NCBI GenBank assembly: GCA_947258905.1 | Contig: CAMYKF010000057.1 | Location: forward strand, 1 to 6,677 | Direction: 5' to 3' | Length of the DNA stretch: 6,677 bases | Origin: an uncultured Pirellulaceae bacterium | Lineage (GTDB): Bacteria > Planctomycetota > Planctomycetia > Pirellulales > Pirellulaceae | Shown: positions 1 to 6,514 of the stretch, in pieces | Position numbering within the stretch: the first letter of the stretch is position 1 | Layout of the letters: every line of letters begins with the position of its first letter | Notes under the pieces: model-generated | Seen by the model: the letters and a program-made list of their open reading frames with translations, nothing else | The model's database searches: none | Told to the model about the DNA's origin: nothing | Position numbers and translations under genes: made by a program

Positions 1-94
1 TGCCGATCCGGGAATTCTCGATTCCATTGTCCGCAGCGGGGACGTCCGGTCCCTGTCCGGCGAGCCAACCGTTAATCAACTGAGGCAACGATGA
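1..94 (+). CDS. C-terminal end of an upstream operon gene (partial, unidentified)
   Basis: The frame starting at base 2 is open from the window edge to a TGA at 92-94 and gives 30 residues ending in PTVNQLRQR. The TGA overlaps the ATG of the next gene (91-93) in the classic ATGA arrangement. That overlap, and the Shine-Dalgarno of the next gene lying inside these last codons, support a real coding tail rather than spacer. The other two plus frames also close before base 91 (TAA at 73-75, TGA at 81-83) but without the overlap. Too little protein is visible to name a family. By context it could be another envelope or export component, such as an outer-membrane channel or a further adaptor, but this is only inference. 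Confidence 0.5.
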   Translation, partial: ADPGILDSIVRSGDVRSLSGEPTVNQLRQR

Positions 95-459
95 CAACAC
101 CGCAACGCCATCCGCAGGAATCAGTCGACGTCAACTATGAAACGACTTCGATTCTGCACATCACGCAATTTCTGCTGTCGGCCACCGGCGAGGACGTCGT
201 CATCGATTGTTCTTGCGGCGCTGTTTCCGATCCGGCGACGGGGCGGCTGACGGTTCCCGTGCATTCGCGAATTGCCTTGCCCTGGAGCGTGGCGGAGCGG
301 CTGGTGAAATCGCTCAATCAGGCCATTGCCAATCAGCGGCAACAGTCAGCGCCGGTTCGCACTCCGCCCCCGCATACTGCCCCGGCAACTTCTGCTGCAA
401 CACGACCCGCGCCGTCGGCCCACGCATCGTTGCCCCGTTTTGATGATTCGACGGCGTAA
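91..459 (+). CDS. Small DUF3467-like cytoplasmic protein, first complete gene of the operon
   Basis: 122 aa, with no signal peptide or membrane segment. The start ATG is supported by GAGG at 82-85, five bases upstream, and by the ATGA overlap with the preceding frame. Residues about 17-85 form a compact alpha/beta core: a strand region around ILHITQFLLS, a second strand EDVVIDCSCG containing C40 and C42, then VPVHSRIALPWSVAERLVK leading into a helix ending near residue 84. The order 'acidic strand, then V-x-ARI-x-hydrophobic-P, then AxRLxxxLxxxI helix' resembles DUF3467, a short family of unknown function; this is pattern memory, not a search. Residues 87-112 are a low-complexity Pro/Ala/Thr/Ser tail, probably disordered. 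The stop is six bases before the start of the GAF-HlyD gene, so the two are almost certainly co-translated. A role as accessory or chaperone of the export complex is plausible but unproven. Confidence 0.75.
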   Translation: MTTPQRHPQESVDVNYETTSILHITQFLLSATGEDVVIDCSCGAVSDPATGRLTVPVHSRIALPWSVAERLVKSLNQAIANQRQQSAPVRTPPPHTAPATSAATRPAPSAHASLPRFDDSTA

Positions 460-465
460 TCGGCT

Positions 466-2319
466 GTGACAACAGATTCCACTACCTTTATTCACAAAAA
501 AGCCTCGCCGGCGCCTGTGCGCGCCGATGGTCCCGGGCTGGCAGGGCTGCAGATGCGTCTGCACGATGCCGTGGAATCGGCTACCAGTCACAGTCAGGTG
601 GCGAAACACCTGACAGACGCCGCCATGGAATTAACCAATGCCCGCGTCATCTGCTTCTATCAATTCGATCGATCCGCCAAGGCAACGGTGCTGGCCGAGC
701 GTTACGCTTCGGGCGTCGACATCAACCCGGAACTGCGACGCTTATCCGCCGAACTGGCTCTTCAGGCCACACAACAGCAAAAAGCCAGGCTGCAGCAACT
801 GCATGATCAGCGGCTGATTGCCGTGCCAGTGGCCTCGCCATCCGGCCAGTCGCAAGCCATCGTGGGACTGCTGGCCTTGCGCGGCGGCGCGATTGAGCCT
901 TTCGTAATCTCGCTGCAAATGATTGCCACGGCAGCGACGTTGTACTGGAAAAAACACAACATCGCTGCGGTGAACGAAGAAGCCCGAATTTGCAGTGGTA
1001 TTATCGAAATCGTCGAACAAATGCAGCGCGGCGACGACCGCAAGGCAGCAGCGATTGTTCTGGCAAACCAGCTGTCCCGTTTGCTCGATTGCCAGCGCGT
1101 ATCGGTGGGATGGTCTCGTCAGCACGAACAACAGATCGAACTGGCGGCCGTGTCGGACTTGTCCAAAGTGGATACCAACAGCGAGATGGCCCGGCAAATC
1201 GTGGCGGCCATGAGCGAGGCTACCGGTACCGGCAAGATCTCCATGTGGCCGCCCCTGCGCCCCGACCATCGTGCCGCCGCCATGATGCAAAGGCGTATGT
1301 CGGACGCCCACGATCAACAGACTGTCTTGTCTGCGCCGTTGCTTACTGGTGATGGCCGGCCGGTCGGAGCAATCAACATTGTGGCAAAACCCGGCGCGGA
1401 TACGATCAGGTTGCATCATGCGTTGCAGGCCGTATTGCCGCACCTCGCTGCTGCATTACAAGTTGCGATTCGTCTGGACTCGCCCTTCCATCGCTGGAAA
1501 CGTAAATTGACCGGCGAATCGGCGCTGCCCCGATGGAAGAAACTTGCCATCGCCTGTGGCTTGCTTGTCGCCTGCATGCTGGTTCCCATTCCCCATCGCA
1601 TCGCCAGTGATTGTGAAGTTCATCCGGCCATCCGTCGCTATATTGTGGCGCCGCACGCTGGCTTGTTAAAGGAAACGCTAGTCGATCCTGGCGATCTGGT
1701 GACACAGGGCACGTTGCTGGCAAGGCTCGATGAAAGGGAAATCGAGTGGGAACTGAATGCCCTGATCGCGGAAAGGGATCGTGCTGCCAAGGATCGTGAC
1801 AAACAGATGGCGGAGCAAAATGTATCTGGCATGCAAATGGCCGACCTGGAAGTCCGTCGCCTGAATTTGAAGATCGGCTTGTTAAGGCACCAGCTGGACA
1901 ACCTGGACATCCGCAGTCAGGAAGACGGTATTGTGCTGCGTGGCGACCTCGAAAATGTTCTCGGCGCCCCTGTGGAAAAGGGACAAACACTATTTGAAAT
2001 TGCGCCCGTGGAAAAAATGACGCTGACCATCCATGTCCCCCAGCATGAATTGCCTTACGTGCGGGAGGATGCGCGGGTGACGATGAGACTGGATGCGCTC
2101 CCCGGCCAATTGCTGGATGGAAAGGTGGCAATCATCCATCCTCAATCGGAAGTGATCGACGAGGAAAACGTGTTTGTCGCCGAAGCCGAGTTGATCGCTG
2201 ACAACCGGTCACTGCGACCGGGGATGCAGGGCGTGGCCCGCGTCAGTAGCGGCTGGAAGCCGTTGGGCTGGGTATTGTTTCATCGACCTTGGCAAAAGTT
2301 CATGAACTGGCTGAGGTAG
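466..2319 (+). CDS. HlyD-family periplasmic adaptor with two N-terminal GAF-like domains
   Basis: 617 aa from a GTG start six bases after the previous stop. No clear Shine-Dalgarno is visible, so translation probably relies on coupling; an internal ATG at 553 (residue 30) is a less likely alternative. Domains in order: a first GAF-like region at about 30-160; a second at about 170-335, ending in the typical APLLTGDGRPVGAINIV strand pair; a basic linker (RWKRK, RWKK); one transmembrane helix at about 359-376; then a membrane fusion protein module. That module has the first lipoyl half at about 390-422 (VAPHAGLLKETLVDPGDLV), a charged helical hairpin at about 423-478, the second lipoyl half at about 480-513 (EDGIVLRGD ... 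GAPVEKGQTLFEIAP), a beta-barrel at about 515-592, and an aromatic/basic tail (GWVLFHRPWQKFMNWLR). Positive-inside charge places the GAF part in the cytoplasm and the adaptor in the periplasm. The short hairpin suggests docking to a partner rather than reaching the outer membrane alone. The GAF ligand is unknown. Family call is firm; the sensing role is inference. Confidence 0.88.
   Translation: MTTDSTTFIHKKASPAPVRADGPGLAGLQMRLHDAVESATSHSQVAKHLTDAAMELTNARVICFYQFDRSAKATVLAERYASGVDINPELRRLSAELALQATQQQKARLQQLHDQRLIAVPVASPSGQSQAIVGLLALRGGAIEPFVISLQMIATAATLYWKKHNIAAVNEEARICSGIIEIVEQMQRGDDRKAAAIVLANQLSRLLDCQRVSVGWSRQHEQQIELAAVSDLSKVDTNSEMARQIVAAMSEATGTGKISMWPPLRPDHRAAAMMQRRMSDAHDQQTVLSAPLLTGDGRPVGAINIVAKPGADTIRLHHALQAVLPHLAAALQVAIRLDSPFHRWKRKLTGESALPRWKKLAIACGLLVACMLVPIPHRIASDCEVHPAIRRYIVAPHAGLLKETLVDPGDLVTQGTLLARLDEREIEWELNALIAERDRAAKDRDKQMAEQNVSGMQMADLEVRRLNLKIGLLRHQLDNLDIRSQEDGIVLRGDLENVLGAPVEKGQTLFEIAPVEKMTLTIHVPQHELPYVREDARVTMRLDALPGQLLDGKVAIIHPQSEVIDEENVFVAEAELIADNRSLRPGMQGVARVSSGWKPLGWVLFHRPWQKFMNWLR
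2313..2316 (+). promoter_or_regulatory. Ribosome binding site setting the M50 gene start
   Basis: GAGG lies five bases before ATG 2322, the same CTGAGG-N5-ATG layout as at gene start 91. It overlaps the last codons of the GAF-HlyD gene, two bases before the new start. It favours ATG 2322 over the in-frame TTG at 2289, which has no such site and would overlap the previous gene by 31 bases. Confidence 0.6.
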
Positions 2320-2321
2320 CG

Positions 2322-4502
2322 ATGCAGCATCCGCAGGATTTTTCTTTTGGCACCGCCGAGTTACTGGAAATCTGCCCGCGTTTGCGTCCGGACCTGCAGT
2401 ATTCATTCCGCTCCTGGGGCGGGCAGATGTCCTGTGTCATCGAGGATCCGATCAATTCGGCGTTCTACCAGATCGGCATGAACGAATACGCCCTGATCTC
2501 ACTGTATGACGGTCGCACGGCCATTTGCGAAGCGATTAGTCTGACGTCGGCGGACCTTGGCTCCCGCGCCTTCGATGATCAGGAAGCAATCTCTATCACA
2601 CGCTGGCTTTTTGATTGCGGTCTGGCCACGACCAGCGAATCAGTAATGCCTGAGCGACTGGCCGAGGCGGCCGAGGAAAAACTCGATGCCGGTCGTATTC
2701 AGAAACTCAACCCGCTGATGACCAAAATTCCAATCTTCAATCCCGGCCCCTTGCTGGACAGGCTCTTGCCCGCCACCGGGTGGCTGTTCAGCTGGCCCGT
2801 GGCAATCGCCTGGGCGGGATTGTGTTTGCTGGCCATCAAAACAGTCGCCGCCAACTACGAAGAACTGGTCGCGGCCTCCGGAGTCGCCGTTTTACGGAAC
2901 AACTGGTTATGGCTGCTGGCCACGATCGTGGTGCTGAAAATCATTCACGAACTGGCTCACGGAATTTCCTGTCGCAAATTCGGAGGCAACGTACGGGAAG
3001 CCGGCGTGTTGATGATCCTGTTTGCGCCGCTGCCATACGTCGATGTGACATCCGCGTGGAAATTTCCCTGCCGCTGGCAACGCATTCTGGTTTCACTGGC
3101 CGGAATGTTTGTCGAATTCGGACTGGCTGCCGTCGCCATTCTTGTCTGGTCCGCGACTCACGATCCGCTTGTCAGGCAGCACGCGTGCAATGTGGCGTTA
3201 ATGGGCAGCGTGGCGTCCATCGTTTTTAACGCCAACTTCCTGATGCGATTCGACGGCTATTATGTGCTCTCCGACTGGCTGGGCATTCCCAATCTGTACA
3301 CGCTGGGCCAGCAATATACGAACAGTCTGGGCAAGCGTTATCTGCTGGGAGTGGACGTCGATTTGCCACGCTGGCCAGCCAAACAGGCGTGGATCATCAA
3401 GACTTACGGCATCTGTGCATTGTTATGGCGCGTCGTCATCATGGCGGGCATTGCCCTGGCCGCTTCGTTTTTCTTTTTTGGCTTTGGATTGATTCTGGCC
3501 CTCGTCGGAATCGCCCTGTGGCTGGGATTACCCGCGATGCGACTCGTCCGGTTTTTGAGGAAGGGCCATCGGGGACAGTACGCCGACATGGGTCGGGTTG
3601 GCCTCCTGTCGGGCCTGGCCATGGTCACGGTGGTCGCCGCGTTTACTGTGATTCCCTGGCCTGGCAAAACTACGGCACCCGTGATCACTGATTTTAACGA
3701 AGTGCAAGTCGTTCGCGCCGGCGCACCCGGTTTCGTGCGTGAAATCCATGTGCGCGAGGGACAGACAGTTCAGCAAGATCAGCTGCTGGCCGTGCTGGAG
3801 AACTTCGAACTGCGCAACCGTTTGGCCCAGCTGAACATCGACCTGCAACAATCGCAACTCGCCAGTCGCGGATACCATCTCCAGGGCATGATGCCTGAAT
3901 ATCAGGCTGAACTCTCCAAACAACGGGCATTTCACAAACAGATCACCGTGCTCGACGAACAGATTTCCCGTCTCAGCATCCGGGCCGACGGCGCGGGGGA
4001 AGTCGTATCACGCAATATTGAGTCGCTGGGCGGCAAGTTCAGAACGGAAGGAAATGAACTGTTCCGCATCGGCCAGCCCGGCGACAAACGTCTGGCGGTT
4101 TCCGTCCATCAGGACGATGTCGAGCGATTCCAGCGTGAGTTGGGCCGGCAGGTGGTAGTCGTCATGGATGACGGCCAAAAAATGCGCGTGCAGTTGGACA
4201 GCGTCGAACCCCAGGCAAACGACGAAATTGAATACATGCCGCTGGCTGCCGTGGCTGGAGGTCCCGTTCCGGTGCGTCCAGCATCCAGTTCATCCAGCGT
4301 ATCGGAATGGCGTTATGCTCAACCGCGGGTTCGCGCTCGTATAAGGTTGGCGTCCTCACAGAGCCAATCACTGCTGGCCGGACAAACGGGCACCGTGAAA
4401 CTGGCCTCAAGCGACGTCACCCTCGGCACGCGACTGTATCAACTGGCCCGCGACTGGTGGCAGGGCAGGGTGCAAATGATGCGCGAGCGTTTTGCGGGCT
4501 AA
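2322..4502 (+). CDS. PqqD-like / M50 zinc metalloprotease / HlyD fusion membrane protein
   Basis: 726 aa from ATG 2322. Residues about 5-105 resemble the PqqD-type peptide-binding fold (RPDLQYSF ... EDPINSAFYQIGMNEYALISL ... DGRTAICEAI ... ITRWLFDCGL). Residues about 150-446 are a polytopic membrane core with helices near 153-172, 192-210, 254-277, 289-306, 368-404 and 427-445. The core carries HELAH (H209, E210, H213), the zinc site of M50/site-2 proteases, then PYVDVTSAW at 238-246 and RFDGYYVLSDW at 309-319, in which D311 is the expected third zinc ligand. This matches the 'putative peptide zinc metalloprotease' group (COG1994, YydH-like). Residues about 455-595 form an HlyD-type module: lipoyl half (GAPGFVREIHVREGQTV), hairpin about 495-550, second half (RADGAGEVVSRNIESLGG). 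The beta-barrel is interrupted by a Pro/Ser-rich insert at 647-662. The tail (YQLARDWWQGRV) is aromatic/basic like that of the upstream adaptor. The family proline after N305 is replaced by F306. Likely role: intramembrane processing or handover of an exported polypeptide; no substrate is visible nearby. Confidence 0.87.
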   Translation: MQHPQDFSFGTAELLEICPRLRPDLQYSFRSWGGQMSCVIEDPINSAFYQIGMNEYALISLYDGRTAICEAISLTSADLGSRAFDDQEAISITRWLFDCGLATTSESVMPERLAEAAEEKLDAGRIQKLNPLMTKIPIFNPGPLLDRLLPATGWLFSWPVAIAWAGLCLLAIKTVAANYEELVAASGVAVLRNNWLWLLATIVVLKIIHELAHGISCRKFGGNVREAGVLMILFAPLPYVDVTSAWKFPCRWQRILVSLAGMFVEFGLAAVAILVWSATHDPLVRQHACNVALMGSVASIVFNANFLMRFDGYYVLSDWLGIPNLYTLGQQYTNSLGKRYLLGVDVDLPRWPAKQAWIIKTYGICALLWRVVIMAGIALAASFFFFGFGLILALVGIALWLGLPAMRLVRFLRKGHRGQYADMGRVGLLSGLAMVTVVAAFTVIPWPGKTTAPVITDFNEVQVVRAGAPGFVREIHVREGQTVQQDQLLAVLENFELRNRLAQLNIDLQQSQLASRGYHLQGMMPEYQAELSKQRAFHKQITVLDEQISRLSIRADGAGEVVSRNIESLGGKFRTEGNELFRIGQPGDKRLAVSVHQDDVERFQRELGRQVVVVMDDGQKMRVQLDSVEPQANDEIEYMPLAAVAGGPVPVRPASSSSSVSEWRYAQPRVRARIRLASSQSQSLLAGQTGTVKLASSDVTLGTRLYQLARDWWQGRVQMMRERFAG

Positions 4503-4756
4503 AGATCCTTTTCGGTCACTGAGTACCTGATCACGGGTGGTGCCAGCGCCTGCGTCGTCACCTTGCTGCCGACGCCGTAAAGGGAGGACAAGTCGAACCC
4601 GTCGCGCAGCGCTAATGATCCTCTGCCGCACCTGGGAGAGAACCATACGCGAGCAATCTGGTCATTAATGATCGCTGGCGGCGGACCTGAGACTGAAAAC
4701 TGCTTAAACACCTTCCCTTTACCACTGACGTACAGAATTTCTGCGACCAATCCCAT
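4499..4756 (-). pseudogene. Minus-strand coding-like frame, possible gene remnant (unidentified)
   Basis: A minus-strand frame is open from just after a stop at 4805-4807 to TAG at 4499-4501; the stop overlaps the M50 stop, so the two converge. From the ATG at 4754-4756 it gives 85 residues; a TTG at 4784-4786 would give 95. The translation looks protein-like: hydrophobic and polar residues alternate (LVAEILYVSGKGKVFKQF, IARVWFSPRCGRGSLALRDGF, LYGVGSKVTTQALAPPVIRY) and third codon positions favour G/C. Neither start has a Shine-Dalgarno, and the frame enters directly from a region with a REP-like element. I read it as the possible 3' remnant of a longer gene truncated upstream, or a short hypothetical gene. 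I do not recognise the family. A chance open frame in spacer remains possible. Confidence 0.3.
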
Positions 4757-4815
4757 GGTGATGGTCAAACCGGGTGCTGCCAGCAACGGATCACTGGAAG
4801 TGGTTTAAAACCCCT

Positions 4816-4867
4816 GTTTGTAGTACCGGCTTCAGCCGGAATCCCGCTTAAAGGCGGAACTACAAAC
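4816..4867. repeat. REP/BIME-like three-way-junction inverted repeat
   Basis: GTTTGTAGT (4816-4824) and ACTACAAAC (4859-4867) form a perfect 9-bp outer stem. Two hairpins lie inside. The first is CCGGCT-TC-AGCCGG (4826-4839), a perfect palindrome around two bases. The second is CCGC/GCGG (4844-4847 with 4854-4857), which can extend by a T-G and a T-A pair around an AA loop. The arrangement GTAG (4820-4823) + hairpin, then hairpin + CTAC (4860-4863), is that of a REP followed by an inverted REP, as in BIMEs mobilised by RAYT (TnpA-REP) transposases. Only one copy is in the window, so repetitiveness is inferred from structure. Confidence 0.6.
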
Positions 4868-4888
4868 TTTCAAAACGCGGTTTTGAAA
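4868..4888. repeat. AT-rich perfect hairpin abutting the REP-like element
   Basis: TTTCAAAAC (4868-4876) and GTTTTGAAA (4880-4888) form a perfect 9-bp stem around the loop GCG. It begins on the base after the outer stem of the preceding element. It is about 90 bases upstream of the sulfatase start. It is not followed by a T-run on either strand, so it does not look like a standard terminator. It may be an arm of the same mobile element or a separate operator-like palindrome. Confidence 0.45.
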
Positions 4889-4968
4889 CTAGCTCTAACA
4901 ACATTAGCGAGCACCGGAATTCCCGACCCTGTTATGATACGATACAAGCCCTACACGATGTTTGTTGC

Positions 4969-4973
4969 GAGGA
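4969..4973 (+). promoter_or_regulatory. Ribosome binding site setting the sulfatase start
   Basis: GAGGA lies six bases before GTG 4980. It supports that GTG over the in-frame TTG codons at 4962 and 4965, for which this site would lie inside the coding region. The resulting N-terminus (MRLLFIIGLL) is a cleaner signal peptide. Confidence 0.6.
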
Positions 4974-4979
4974 CGGGTT

Positions 4980-6512
4980 GTGCGCTTGCTTTTCATTATT
5001 GGCTTGCTGACCTGCGGTCTGGCGGGCGTTTCGCATGCTGACGAGTTGCCTAATGTGCTGGTCATTCTGGCCGATGATCTGGGATATGGCGATGTCGGTT
5101 GCTACAACTCCGCATCGAAAATCCCGACTCCGCATCTCGACCGGCTGGCGGAGCAGGGGATGCGGTTTACCGACGCGCACAGCCCGGCCACGGTTTGCAC
5201 GCCGTCGCGTTACAGTCTGCTGACCGGACGCATGGCTTTTCGCAACGGCCAGCGTGGCGTGTTTACCGGCGTCGGAGGACCGTGCCTGATCGAAGCGGAT
5301 CGATTGACCCTGCCGGCGCTGCTCAGACAACAGGGCTACCGTACGGCGTTGTTCGGCAAGTGGCATGTGGGAATGACCTTTTTTGATCATCAAGGTCAGC
5401 CGATCAATCGCAACGGACTGGAAGCAGTTCAGCAAGCCGATTTTTCGCGGCCCATCCCCGACGGTCCCATCCATCACGGCTTTGACGAGTTCTTTGGAAC
5501 GGCCTGCTGCCCCACCACGGACTTTCTGTACGCGTTTATTGACAGGGACCGCGTGCCCGTACCACCCGAGCGAATGCTGGACCGCGAACGACTGCCCCGC
5601 CATCCGTACGCCAACGACTGCCGCAACGGATTGCTGGCGGAAGACTTTGATCACGAAACGGTGGATCTGGTTTTTTTGCAAAAGAGTCTGGAGTTTCTGG
5701 AGTCACATGCAGAACAGCACGCCGATCAGCCATTCTTCCTGCTGCATTCGACGCAGGCCGTGCACTTGCCGTCCTTCGCTGCGGAGCCGTTTCAGGGCAA
5801 GTCAAACGCCGGCCCCCATGGTGATTTCGTTTTTGAACTCGATTACATTGTTGGCCAACTGCTCGATGCACTCGATCGTTTTGGATTCTCCAACAACACG
5901 CTCGTCATCGTGACCAGCGATAACGGCCCCGAGGTGCCCACGGTGATTGCGATGCGTCGCGATCATGATCATGACGGAGCGCGGCCGTGGCGGGGCGTTA
6001 AACGGGATAACTGGGAAGGCGGACATCGCGTTCCCCTGATTGCACGCTGGCCCGGCAAGATCGCACCCGAGACAACGACCGACGCAACGGTGTGTCTGAC
6101 CGATGTGATGGGCACCTGCGCCGAGATCGCTTCGTTTGAATTGCCCGATGACGGGGCCGAGGACAGTTTCAGTTTCCTGCCGGTGTTGCTCGGTCGTTCC
6201 AATGTCGGGCGTGAATATACGTTACACCAGACCATGAACCTGTCGCTGGCCATTCGCCACGGTCACTGGAAATATCTGGATCACCGCGGCTCCGGCGGTA
6301 ATAACTACGAAAGGGAAGGGCCGTGGGGCATGAAACAATTTGCCTTGCCCGAATTGGCCCCCGATGCGCCCGGACAACTGTACGATCTGGCCAGCGATCC
6401 CGGTGAAACGACCAATCTGTATCTGGAACGCCCCGAGATTGCCGCACAGTTGAAACAGCAACTTGAGCAATTCAAATCCAGTGGCCGCATGCGACCAGTC
6501 TCGGGACGATAG
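4980..6512 (+). CDS. Exported arylsulfatase-type sulfatase (formylglycine-dependent)
   Basis: 510 aa from GTG 4980, a usual length for the type I sulfatase (alkaline-phosphatase-like) family. Residues 1-20 are a Sec signal peptide: basic start, hydrophobic core LLFIIGLLTCGLAG, then SHA before DE. Visible catalytic features are: D32-D33 in LADDLGYGDVG (metal ligands); C73 in CTPSR, the cysteine converted to formylglycine, with R77; K127 and H129 in GKWHVG; H262 in QAVHLP; D314-N315 in TSDNGPE (metal); and K341 in WRGVKRDNWEGGHRVPLIARWPG (337-359, shown in part). The C-terminal subdomain follows the usual pattern (HGHWKYLDH, then QLYDLASDPGETTNL at 466-480). It should hydrolyse a sulfate ester, probably on a polysaccharide, in the periplasm or outside the cell; the substrate cannot be read from sequence. 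Activation needs a formylglycine-generating enzyme encoded elsewhere. It sits alone, 477 bases from the export operon, with no visible functional link. Confidence 0.93.
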   Translation: MRLLFIIGLLTCGLAGVSHADELPNVLVILADDLGYGDVGCYNSASKIPTPHLDRLAEQGMRFTDAHSPATVCTPSRYSLLTGRMAFRNGQRGVFTGVGGPCLIEADRLTLPALLRQQGYRTALFGKWHVGMTFFDHQGQPINRNGLEAVQQADFSRPIPDGPIHHGFDEFFGTACCPTTDFLYAFIDRDRVPVPPERMLDRERLPRHPYANDCRNGLLAEDFDHETVDLVFLQKSLEFLESHAEQHADQPFFLLHSTQAVHLPSFAAEPFQGKSNAGPHGDFVFELDYIVGQLLDALDRFGFSNNTLVIVTSDNGPEVPTVIAMRRDHDHDGARPWRGVKRDNWEGGHRVPLIARWPGKIAPETTTDATVCLTDVMGTCAEIASFELPDDGAEDSFSFLPVLLGRSNVGREYTLHQTMNLSLAIRHGHWKYLDHRGSGGNNYEREGPWGMKQFALPELAPDAPGQLYDLASDPGETTNLYLERPEIAAQLKQQLEQFKSSGRMRPVSGR

Positions 6513-6514
6513 CC

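Larger units (their letters stand above)
4503..4979. other. Intergenic region between the export operon and the sulfatase
   Basis: 477 bases with no convincing intact gene. The left 300 bases are covered by the coding-like minus-strand frame. The right part holds the REP-like inverted-repeat element (4816-4867), an adjoining AT-rich hairpin (4868-4888), and the spacer carrying the sulfatase ribosome binding site. I see no classic hairpin-plus-T-run terminator for the operon and no clear -35/-10 pair for the sulfatase. Confidence 0.6.

Noticed and set aside
742..1443. 233-aa minus-strand open frame antisense to the GAF-HlyD gene
   Set aside because: It lies wholly opposite a well-supported gene, has His/Gln/Arg-rich composition without recognisable motifs, and is best explained as a shadow of codon bias.
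1406..2131. 241-aa minus-strand open frame antisense to the adaptor module
   Set aside because: Pro/Arg/Ser-rich shadow composition, no domain, fully overlapping the membrane fusion module on the other strand.
2289..2321. TTG start for the M50 gene, 11 codons upstream of the chosen ATG
   Set aside because: No ribosome binding site, 31-base overlap with the previous gene, and the ATG at 2322 has GAGG at ideal spacing.
3468..3479. T-rich run in the M50 gene as a programmed frameshift site
   Set aside because: The reading frame continues intact through it and the residues (SFFFFGFG) suit a membrane helix.
4933..4938. TATGAT as a -10 box for the sulfatase
   Set aside because: It matches the consensus at five of six bases, but no -35-like hexamer lies at 16-18 bases and promoter consensus in this kind of organism is uncertain.
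4962..4979. TTG start for the sulfatase
   Set aside because: GTG 4980 is preceded by GAGGA at six bases and gives a cleaner signal peptide.
4932..5681. 249-aa minus-strand open frame antisense to the sulfatase
   Set aside because: It overlaps the signal peptide and catalytic motifs of a clear sulfatase and has no recognisable family features.
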